A stretch of 39,740 bases of DNA. Source: Candidatus Poseidonia sp. GTDB taxonomy: Archaea; Thermoplasmatota; Poseidoniia; Poseidoniales; Poseidoniaceae. The stretch lies in assembly GCA_030827475.1 (NCBI GenBank), contig JAUREJ010000014.1, positions 1-39,740 of the forward strand. Direction: 5' to 3'. Made by a program: the position numbers and the translations under genes. A model generated the notes under the pieces. The model ran no database searches, was not told the origin of the DNA, and was given only the letters and a program-made list of their open reading frames with translations. This document shows positions 31,904 to 38,847 of the stretch, one piece after another (the first letter of the stretch is position 1; every line of letters starts with the position of its first letter).

Positions 31904-33526
31904 ATGGTGAGCCCAGCGAACCGCCCGCCACCTGCGAGTGCGTTGAGCCTCCCCTACCGCATCTTTCGAGCCTTCTTTCGTTTTCTGACGAGCATTTGGT
32001 TTCGAGAAGTCAACGTCGTTGATGACGAGTTCATTGCCGATGAGGCCGGTGCTCTGTTCATCTCATGGCATCCCAACGGATTGATTGACCCTATGCTCAT
32101 GACCGCAAAATTACCTCAACGCGTGACAACGCTCGTGAGTCACCGCCTCTTCAAAGTGCCCCTGGTCAGCCTTCCGTTCCGAGCTGCAGGCGTGGTGCCG
32201 CTCACCGCTGCGGCCATGCCGTTCAGCCGGCGCACCTCCTCCGAAATCTCCTCCGATGTTCTTTCTGCAGCGGCGACAACGCTTGCGAACGGCGGGTCCG
32301 TGTTGATGTTCCCCGAAGAGAAAACGCACGCTGAGGCGTCGGTTCAATCCATCCGTTCGGGTGCTGCACGTCTCTTGCTCGAAGCGGTTCGCAAGGCCCA
32401 AGAGCAAGGTCTGCCACCACCCCGCCTCGTCCCAGTGGGTCTGCATTATTCCGATTCACATCGGTTCCGAGAACGCGCTGCTATCGTGCTCGAGCGCAAC
32501 ATGGTATTCCCCGATCCACCCAAAGAGCCCGATGAAGGCGCAGATAAGGCCTGGGTCAACGACCTCACTTCTGCCATTGGCGTGGAACTTCAACGGGCAA
32601 ACCTGGCCAAATCGACATGGCGAGAGCGGATGTTGATTTGGAAAGCGCGCAGCATGGTCCAAGCAGAAAAACAGCGCCAATCCGGCGAAGAACTTCGACC
32701 TCTTTCGTACGCTGAATCGGTTCTTGGTGCACGCCGACTGAGAGCAGGTTGGGAATACCTCGCTGTCCATGATGCGGCGGCTGCTGGTGAATTGGTGCAA
32801 GATTGTGAGGCCCATTTCGATGAGTTGGAACGGCGAAATCTCCGCCCTCATGACGTTGATTCCCGACCAGAAAAACTGACGTTCTCCGGGTTTTTCCGCA
32901 TCTTGATTTCGTGGCTTTGGTCCGTGGCTTGGATGTTTGGACTGGTGACGTGGGGCGCCATTCTCGGCAACTACGTGCCCTACAAATTCCAAAGCCTTCT
33001 CGAAAAAATCACCCGTCGGGCCAAGGTGGACGATTCCCTCCAGGGAAGCATCAAGGTGCTCTCCTCAGTGCTGGTGTTCCCGATTTGGTGGCTTGCGTTG
33101 ACCACTGCTTTTGTTTGGCTTCTTCTCGACCCAAACAGTCCGGTGTCCGTTGCCATGGCCTCTCACGAAGTGCTTCAGTACGTCACGATGCTGCCTGCTG
33201 TGGGAGCGTTTGTCTTCTTCATGCTGTTTTGGCCGTTAACCGCACGGGCTCACATGAAACTCTATGCTCGGTTTGTACGTTCTACGAGACGATTGAGGCA
33301 ATGGCGCTCTTGGCAAGATGTCGAGCACCAGTGGGGACATCTGTCCGCCACGCAAGGCCGCCTTGCAGAGCGCCTTGTCGCCTTGGGGGCTGGATTGGTG
33401 CTGCCGGGTGACCCCGATTGGGAGGACCCGCCGCTCGGGAAGGACGACGCCGCTGTCGTTCGTCAACGAAGCACTGCCGAGGTTGCGGAGGGCTCAATCG
33501 GAAATTTCGCACAAGGGTTTGAATGA
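31904..33526 (+). CDS. Glycerol-phosphate/lysophospholipid acyltransferase-like protein (Sct1/Gpt2-like)
   Basis: This protein is 540 residues from the ATG at 31904. A GTG at 31829 would add a Pro/Gln-rich 25 residues and overlap priL. The acyltransferase block 1 is WHPNGLIDP (H56, D62), the His-x5-Asp form of yeast Sct1/Gpt2-like GPATs rather than the usual His-x4-Asp. Block 3 is FPEEKTH (136-142), with Glu in place of the usual Gly of FPEG, followed by IRSGAARLLLEA. Two or three membrane helices follow (about 325-350, 380-405, 420-445). It probably acylates a glycerol phosphate, which is notable in an archaeon whose lipids should be isoprenoid ethers. Confidence 0.8.
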   Translation: MVSPANRPPPASALSLPYRIFRAFFRFLTSIWFREVNVVDDEFIADEAGALFISWHPNGLIDPMLMTAKLPQRVTTLVSHRLFKVPLVSLPFRAAGVVPLTAAAMPFSRRTSSEISSDVLSAAATTLANGGSVLMFPEEKTHAEASVQSIRSGAARLLLEAVRKAQEQGLPPPRLVPVGLHYSDSHRFRERAAIVLERNMVFPDPPKEPDEGADKAWVNDLTSAIGVELQRANLAKSTWRERMLIWKARSMVQAEKQRQSGEELRPLSYAESVLGARRLRAGWEYLAVHDAAAAGELVQDCEAHFDELERRNLRPHDVDSRPEKLTFSGFFRILISWLWSVAWMFGLVTWGAILGNYVPYKFQSLLEKITRRAKVDDSLQGSIKVLSSVLVFPIWWLALTTAFVWLLLDPNSPVSVAMASHEVLQYVTMLPAVGAFVFFMLFWPLTARAHMKLYARFVRSTRRLRQWRSWQDVEHQWGHLSATQGRLAERLVALGAGLVLPGDPDWEDPPLGKDDAAVVRQRSTAEVAEGSIGNFAQGFE

Positions 33527-33560
33527 AAGAACGTCTGTGGAGCCAACAAGGGGGGAGCAG

Positions 33561-34682
33561 ATGACACGAACGTTGGTGATTACGGTCGACCGTGATAACG
33601 ACCTCGGCATCAAGACTTCCATCCGGGGCCCCGTTGTTGGACGACGAAACGTCCTGACTGCAGCGCTCAAACTTGGCATCGCCGACCCAGAGGAGAGCGA
33701 TACCAACGCCATCCTCGGTGCGCTGGCCCAAAACGACGCCCTCCTTGAGACGAAGGGCGAAGAAGATGAAGTTGAGATCACGATTCTCACCGGTGACGAA
33801 AAGGTAGGTGTCCGCTCAGACCGAGCCATTGCGGCTCAACTGGAAGAGGTCGTCTCGAGATTTCAACCCGACCAAGCCATCCTCGTGACAGACGGCGCAG
33901 AAGACGAAAGCGTTCTGCCCATCATCACCTCGCAAGTTCGTATCGACCACATCGAGCGCGTGACGGTGCGCCAATCCAAGGGCATTGAGGGGACGTATTA
34001 CTACATCGTGAAAGCGCTTGACGACCCGAAATGGCGATCGAAGATCATGATTCCCTTCGGCGCCATCATGGCCATTCTCGGCTTGGGGATCATGCTTCCC
34101 AACGAAATCGGTGGTGTCGTTATCGGAGCCCTGCCTCTGGCCCTCGGGTTGTACATTTTCAGCAAAGGAGCTGGGATCGAATCCACGGTCAATCGCGTCA
34201 TCCAAGAAATGCGAGAAAACGCCGACGCAGCGATGTTTTCCTCCTTGCTGTGGACGGCCACCCTCTTCAGCGCCATCTTCGCTGTGGCCGAGGGTTGGCG
34301 AGCATTCGGTCTGCTCGAAGCGACGGCGAACGCTCCTTCGGTGCTCTGGCTCAGCGTGATTCATTCTTCGCTGGCTTGGACCGTCATCGCTTTCTTGACC
34401 TCAACCGCCGGTTTCATGCTTTTGCGCTTGAAACGGGGTTCCTTCTCGGGCAGCCTGATCGTCCTCAGCGTCTTCGGCATGGTCGTGTACTCTTTCCTCA
34501 ACGCCGCCCTCGACATCGCGATTCGGGTCTTGAACGGCACGTCCTACGAGTTCAGCGTCGAGATGATCCTCAACGACTTGACCACGCCCCTGATTTGGGT
34601 GGTCGTCCTTTGGATGGTGACGACCGTTGTTCGCACGCTCCAAGCCAAGCAAGCCCAAGCAGACCGCTACTGGGGCATTTGA
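33561..34682 (+). CDS. DUF373 family membrane protein
   Basis: This 373-residue protein belongs to an archaeal family of unknown function. The cytoplasmic N-terminal half has the family's characteristic segments: LVITVDRDNDLGIK, GRRNVLTAALKLGIADPEES, QAILVTDGAEDESVLPI and a VTVRQSKGIEGTYYY stretch. From about residue 155 onward there are about six membrane helices. A strong Shine-Dalgarno-like GGGGGGAG lies just before the ATG at 33561; the frame is open further upstream but overlaps the acyltransferase gene. The stop abuts the CBS gene stop exactly. Confidence 0.9.
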   Translation: MTRTLVITVDRDNDLGIKTSIRGPVVGRRNVLTAALKLGIADPEESDTNAILGALAQNDALLETKGEEDEVEITILTGDEKVGVRSDRAIAAQLEEVVSRFQPDQAILVTDGAEDESVLPIITSQVRIDHIERVTVRQSKGIEGTYYYIVKALDDPKWRSKIMIPFGAIMAILGLGIMLPNEIGGVVIGALPLALGLYIFSKGAGIESTVNRVIQEMRENADAAMFSSLLWTATLFSAIFAVAEGWRAFGLLEATANAPSVLWLSVIHSSLAWTVIAFLTSTAGFMLLRLKRGSFSGSLIVLSVFGMVVYSFLNAALDIAIRVLNGTSYEFSVEMILNDLTTPLIWVVVLWMVTTVVRTLQAKQAQADRYWGI

Positions 34683-35147
34683 TCACAGAAGAAAGCGAGG
34701 GAGCACCCTCGCAACGGTGTTGTGACCTACCGCGCCAACAAGGGCTCCTTCATCGTCCACCACCGCCAGTTGGTTCAAGTCATGCGTGAGCATCAGGGCA
34801 CCGGCTTTCAGGAGTGGAGTTCCTGTTCGAACGGTCAGCGGAGGGTTGGTGAGCATTTGTTGAGCGGGGACGGTGTGCATCCACGCAATATCCCGATTCA
34901 CCGCTTTTCGATTGACCGTTTTGAGCACATCAACGGCGTGAATTCGTCCGAGGGGGACATCGTCCTCGTCCACGATGAACACGTGGTCCCAATTGTGCCG
35001 CGTGAGGGCCTCGAGCACTTTTGCCATGGAATCGGTTGCAAACAAGGTGTGAGCAGGCTGCATGACCTCGCCGCACAAGATGTCTCGAACGGCTCGGACA
35101 CGCTTGTTGTTGCTTGCACTTTTTCGGAACATTGGACGGCTAACCAT
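34683..35147 (-). CDS. CBS-domain pair protein
   Basis: This 154-residue protein consists of two CBS motifs: about 25-80 (MQPAHTLFATDSMAKVLEAL, then VFIVDEDDVPLGRIHAVDVL) and about 90-150 (LTVRTGTPLLKAGALML, then LAVVDDEGALVGAVGHNTVA). A tandem CBS pair usually binds adenosine nucleotides and reports energy state to a partner. No effector domain is attached, so the partner must be another protein. A short basic N-terminus (MVSRPMFRKSASNNKRVR) could contact nucleic acid or membrane. The start is the ATG at 35147. Confidence 0.88.
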   Translation of the reverse strand: MVSRPMFRKSASNNKRVRAVRDILCGEVMQPAHTLFATDSMAKVLEALTRHNWDHVFIVDEDDVPLGRIHAVDVLKTVNRKAVNRDIAWMHTVPAQQMLTNPPLTVRTGTPLLKAGALMLTHDLNQLAVVDDEGALVGAVGHNTVARVLPRFLL

Positions 35148-35191
35148 GGTGGTTCAATCGCCGGCCACGGCCGACCTCATTTGAACCCTTC

Positions 35192-35197
35192 CATAAT
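35192..35197. promoter_or_regulatory. Shared CATAAT promoter box between CBS gene and zinc-ribbon gene
   Basis: CATAAT, within TTCCATAATCCG, matches the box upstream of priL over nine contiguous bases (CATAATCCG). It is centred about 25 bases before the GTG at 35219, which supports that GTG as a leaderless start. On the minus strand it lies about 47 bases before the CBS ATG. Confidence 0.5.
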
Positions 35198-35218
35198 CCG
35201 TACCCGGTCTTCCGGATT

Positions 35219-35716
35219 GTGGAAGAGCCAACGGAGGATCCCCTCAAACGGCGACCCTCAACAAAGAAAAGCAAGCCCTTACCTGCAAAATGCATGAGCC
35301 CTGTCCCCCAAGCAGAACTCGTCGCTTTGAAGGCCTTGAGCGGATACGACCAAATGCTTGAGATGGACCGGATTTGTCGGGTCTACGGGACCGATGAAGC
35401 CACGGTACAAGCCGCCATGGCTGCCCTTTCAACCTCATCGACGCCCACTCCAAACCCTCCAGCCAACACCTGGGACACGAGTCACAAAGAGGTCCCTGGG
35501 CTGCAATCCACATCGCCTCCTTCCGCCCCCAACCTGGTGGATAAGAGTCAGTTTCGGTTCGAATACGATCCAACCCGCGAAGCATCGGCTCGCCGGGAGA
35601 GCGTGAACCAAGCCATCCTCTGCTCGGGTTGCGGGGTAGCGTTGGGCATTCCTGAGGTACGTCCGATCAAAGTGACCTGCCCGTCATGCTTGTTTGAGAC
35701 CACCTACACGCACTGA
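35219..35716 (+). CDS. Zinc-ribbon hypothetical protein
   Basis: This protein is 165 residues from a GTG at 35219, supported by the promoter spacing; an ATG at 35294 would give 140 residues. The N-terminus is basic, and residues about 30-70 form a short helical domain (QAELVALKALSGYDQMLEMD). A Pro/Ser/Thr-rich linker follows. The C-terminal 35 residues are a zinc ribbon with CSGCGVALGIPEV and CPSCLFET. No family was recognised. The layout of helical domain, linker and ribbon suggests a nucleic-acid- or protein-binding adaptor. Confidence 0.65.
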   Translation: MEEPTEDPLKRRPSTKKSKPLPAKCMSPVPQAELVALKALSGYDQMLEMDRICRVYGTDEATVQAAMAALSTSSTPTPNPPANTWDTSHKEVPGLQSTSPPSAPNLVDKSQFRFEYDPTREASARRESVNQAILCSGCGVALGIPEVRPIKVTCPSCLFETTYTH

Positions 35717-35752
35717 GGCAAGTTGATGAACACACGGCGTTGACCAACTCGC

Positions 35753-36568
35753 ATGGACGGCACCTCCCCCCGCCTTTGGCCCTATGCCGCCAACAATTCG
35801 CCGCTCCCGCTCCCCACCCATGCCGTTCTTTATTCCCCGGAAGCTGTCGTTTCCCTCGCCTTTGAAGCGGCCCGTACGGCTGATGCAGAGCCCCTTGACG
35901 GAGATGCCGTTTTGGAGTACGCTCGAGGCTACGCTGCGAACGGCACCTCGTTGGACGACATGCTGGTCGCCTGCGGAGCGGAACCGCTTGAAGCGCGCCG
36001 GCCTATTTTGCTCCAAGGTGAACTCGCCAATCCCTATCGGCTTCAAGAAATGGGCATGTCCCCTTTGCCGTTGCTCCCGGTCCGACTGGAAGACCTTTGC
36101 CGAACGTGGGCGGACGGCCTTGACCCACGGGACGAGTATCCCGGTGTTCATCATGTCACGCTTGCTCGTACACCGGGTTGGTGGGAGGCTTCCGTCCTGG
36201 GCCTCGCCACTAAAGAACAACTCAAACTCATCCGAACGTGGTTGGACAACGGTGTCCCACATGTCTGGCGACCGGTGAAACTGGCGGAGGGCGGCGTCCG
36301 ATTTGAGCACGAACCGTTGGAGCCGCCTTCCCAGGCCGATGTGGAGTGGGACGGCACGATTGAGCGCGTCTCGCGGACACCACCTGCTGTCACGGGCCCC
36401 CTCCTTTCGTTGGACGACCTCTTGGTCGTGGTTCATACTCGCCAGGGTTGCTACAACCATCGGGGCAGGCTTGCACGGTGTGTTCACATGCAACAACGAG
36501 CGTTTCACGACCAACTCTTTCGAAAGGGGTCTTCGCACCGTTGGAACGAGGTGTTGACGGTGCGCTAA
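35753..36568 (+). CDS. Unrecognised conserved-looking protein
   Basis: This 271-residue soluble protein starts MDGTSPRLWPYAAN. No signal peptide, membrane helix or familiar motif is visible. Compositional features are an acidic middle, many Trp (GWWEASVLGLATKEQL, VPHVWRPVKL) and a Cys/His-containing C-terminus (TRQGCYNHRGRLARCVHMQQ) that could bind a metal. It is 36 bases after the zinc-ribbon gene on the same strand, so an operon is possible. Stop codons overlap those of ribD by 4 bases. I considered a gamma-glutamylcyclotransferase-like fold, but the family's key residues are not identifiable. Confidence 0.6.
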   Translation: MDGTSPRLWPYAANNSPLPLPTHAVLYSPEAVVSLAFEAARTADAEPLDGDAVLEYARGYAANGTSLDDMLVACGAEPLEARRPILLQGELANPYRLQEMGMSPLPLLPVRLEDLCRTWADGLDPRDEYPGVHHVTLARTPGWWEASVLGLATKEQLKLIRTWLDNGVPHVWRPVKLAEGGVRFEHEPLEPPSQADVEWDGTIERVSRTPPAVTGPLLSLDDLLVVVHTRQGCYNHRGRLARCVHMQQRAFHDQLFRKGSSHRWNEVLTVR

Positions 36569-37656
36569 CCCCAACGGGAGTAATGCTCAACCCGCTCATC
36601 GCCCCAAACCGTTTCTTCTTTCAAGCTCAACCCTGCTTTGATGAGCACCGCTTCGTCGAGGTTGGATGGCACCGGTTGGGTATGCTCGACCTTGCTGTGC
36701 ACCAAGTAGACCTCATCAACAAGGGCCTCTTTCAAAAATCGATGGACGGTTGAGGGGCCGCCTTCAACCAGAAGCCGTTGGACGTTCAGGTCGCCCAATT
36801 GGTTGAGCAGGGAATGCAGGTTCGTGAACTCGGATTGAACGAGCATCACGTCTTCGCCTTCCTTGAGCATGCTCGCAGAAGGATTGACTCTGCCGTTCGG
36901 GTCAAGAACGATGCGCAGAGGTTGCCGGGTTGCAGGCACCATGCGCACGGTCAATTGCGGGTCATCTCGGTTCACCGTTTCAACGCCCACAAGAACAGCA
37001 TCACAATCCCTGCGCAACTCGTGAACTTTCTCAAGGCATCCTGTCGAGGTGAAGCGTTGTGCTCGTGCAGCCCTGTCGTCGACCGAACCGTTGACGTCCA
37101 CGGCCAGTTTTACCGTGACAAGAGGTCGCCGGTGCTCGCACCAGTGCAGAAAAGCGCGCATTTGTTCTCGGGCTTCTCCTTCCATAAGACCCGTCCGTGT
37201 TGGAATCCCGGCGTTGTTGAGCACACTGCATCCGTTTCCACGCACGGTGGGGTTGGGGTCGCGGTGGGCAACGACCACCTCGCTCACACCGGCCCACATC
37301 AGCGCTTCGGTGCAGGGCGGCGTCCGGCCGAAGTGATTGCACGGTTCAAGGGTCACGTATGCCGTGGCGCCGTTGGGTGAATTTCCTTTTTCTTCTGCAT
37401 CGTGAATCGCCATCTGTTCGGCGTGCAGGCCTCCAAGGTGGTCGTGCCAACCTTCGGCGATGACAACGCCGTTTTTGACCAAAACACAACCCACCAGAGG
37501 GTTCGGGCTGACTTTGCCCCTGCCTCGTTCTGCGACGAGAAGCGCACGCTCCATGAACGCGTGATCGTCTTCACTCCAGGCTTCGTCCACGAAGGTGCGA
37601 GCAAGACCGGGTTCAAGACCTCTTGCTTGTGAATTTTCTCTGGAAGAGCATGACAT
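36565..37656 (-). CDS. ribD: Riboflavin biosynthesis deaminase/reductase RibD
   Basis: This 363-residue bifunctional enzyme has the fused bacterial layout. The N-terminal cytidine-deaminase-like domain carries the zinc site H78-A79-E80 (GLHAEQMAI), with C106 and C115 in EPCNHFGRTPPC. The C-terminal reductase domain has TVKLAVDVNGSVDD, the substrate motif VLVGVETVNRDDPQLTVR and the NADPH-side loop LLVEGGPSTVHRF. Together they deaminate and then reduce the pyrimidine intermediate of riboflavin synthesis. Most archaea use separate, different enzymes, so the fused form points to acquisition from bacteria (inference). The ATG at 37656 fits; a GTG at 37590 is an alternative start. Confidence 0.93.
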   Translation of the reverse strand: MSCSSRENSQARGLEPGLARTFVDEAWSEDDHAFMERALLVAERGRGKVSPNPLVGCVLVKNGVVIAEGWHDHLGGLHAEQMAIHDAEEKGNSPNGATAYVTLEPCNHFGRTPPCTEALMWAGVSEVVVAHRDPNPTVRGNGCSVLNNAGIPTRTGLMEGEAREQMRAFLHWCEHRRPLVTVKLAVDVNGSVDDRAARAQRFTSTGCLEKVHELRRDCDAVLVGVETVNRDDPQLTVRMVPATRQPLRIVLDPNGRVNPSASMLKEGEDVMLVQSEFTNLHSLLNQLGDLNVQRLLVEGGPSTVHRFLKEALVDEVYLVHSKVEHTQPVPSNLDEAVLIKAGLSLKEETVWGDERVEHYSRWG

Positions 37657-37697
37657 CCGGCCGATTATGCAATGTGAATGATGAATTATTCACTTCC

Positions 37698-37704
37698 CAT
37701 ATAG
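37698..37704. promoter_or_regulatory. TATA-like box between ribD and lipid-kinase-like gene
   Basis: CATATAG lies in an A/T-rich divergent gap. On the minus strand the predicted start near 37675 would give ribD a leader of about 19 bases. On the plus strand it predicts a start near 37727, favouring the ATG at 37759 as the start of the kinase gene. A second A/T-rich element (GAATTATTC, 37683-37691) could instead serve the GTG at 37708. Confidence 0.4.
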
Positions 37705-37758
37705 CGGGTGAAAACGGTCAAGGGAAGGCTTCAAGCGCTGAAACGGCGTCAAGGGTTT

Positions 37759-38847
37759 ATGGTCCAAGAGGACGAAGGGTTTGCTCCACCGCTCAATTTT
37801 GATGCGGACATGTCCTCTCGGAAGAAAAAAGGCGTTCATCGCCCGCAATTTGCTCCTGTCTTCACACATCCTGCGCATCAACGCAACAAGCCTTCCAAAG
37901 CCCATCTCTTGGTTAACCCGTACGCAGGAAAACGCAAAGGTGCAGCCATCGGTGACCGAATTAAGGCTCGTTTGGAACAGGAAGGCGTTGAAGTAACGCT
38001 GTCCCAATCGGCGTCCAGCGGTCACTTGGTGACGCTTGCATCTGCCTTGGTCGTTGGAGAGAACGAACCCATCGTTGCCGTTGGAGGTGACGGGACATTG
38101 TGCGAGGTCATATCGGGTCGCATGTTGCTCAATCTCGAGCAACGTCAAACCTTTGCTATCGTTCCTGCAGGAACCGGAAATTCGCAAGCCAACGATTTGA
38201 ACCTCAAATCGGTTGATGATGCCGTTGAAGCGATTCTTGGAGGGCATGTTCAGGCGCTTGACCTCGCCAAGGTTGAGCTGACCGAGGGATTGCCGGGAAA
38301 CGAAGGGGAACGCATGGTGCGTTTTAGCCACAATCTGGTCACGTGGGGTTTGGGGGTCGATTCGAACATTCAGGCCGAGCGAATGCGCTGGTTGGGTCCA
38401 GCGAGGTACGATGTAGGAATTTTGATGGCGATTCTCGCTAATCGAAAGCGGAGTGCAACGCTGATGATCAACGGCCGCTCAGTGACCGATGCTTTCACGC
38501 TTTTCTTGGTCCAAAACAGCCAGACCGGTGGCTCGCTCCTGCCGCTTGCTCCCGGAGCATCGGTTGATGACGGAGAGATGGACATCGGGGTGCTCAAGCG
38601 GATGAAACGCGGTCAAATTCTCAAGGCCTTTGGGATGCTAAAAGCGGAGGGCCGACATGTCTTCCATCCCAAAGTGGACTACCACCGCTTTACATCGCTC
38701 GCCATCACCACCGATGAGCCGACTGCCATCAACGTGGACGGTGAGAACTTGGGTTCCACGCCCCTCGTGATGCACGTGCTCAAGCACGCCGTTGACATCG
38801 TCGTCCCGGTTCAAAACGAAAAGTCAGAGAAATCCTCTTCCTCGTGA
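37759..38847 (+). CDS. Diacylglycerol/sphingosine kinase-family lipid kinase
   Basis: This protein is 362 residues from the ATG at 37759; a GTG at 37708 would add 17 basic residues. The catalytic domain starts with AHLLVNPYAGKRKG, followed by the nucleotide-binding signature VAVGGDGTLCEVISG and the PAGTGNSQANDL loop. These are diagnostic of the DAGK/LCB5/YegS family, which uses the NAD-kinase-like fold. A second beta domain follows, with DGEMDIGVLKR and INVDGENLGS. It should phosphorylate a lipid alcohol at the membrane; the natural substrate in archaea is not settled. It is divergent from ribD, and its last 37 bases overlap the next gene on the opposite strand. Confidence 0.88.
   Translation: MVQEDEGFAPPLNFDADMSSRKKKGVHRPQFAPVFTHPAHQRNKPSKAHLLVNPYAGKRKGAAIGDRIKARLEQEGVEVTLSQSASSGHLVTLASALVVGENEPIVAVGGDGTLCEVISGRMLLNLEQRQTFAIVPAGTGNSQANDLNLKSVDDAVEAILGGHVQALDLAKVELTEGLPGNEGERMVRFSHNLVTWGLGVDSNIQAERMRWLGPARYDVGILMAILANRKRSATLMINGRSVTDAFTLFLVQNSQTGGSLLPLAPGASVDDGEMDIGVLKRMKRGQILKAFGMLKAEGRHVFHPKVDYHRFTSLAITTDEPTAINVDGENLGSTPLVMHVLKHAVDIVVPVQNEKSEKSSSS

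Noticed and set aside
35142-35175. Short palindromes near the CBS gene start (AACCA/TGGTT and CGGCC/GGCCG)
   Set aside because: Arms of five bases in GC-rich DNA are expected by chance; no support for an operator.
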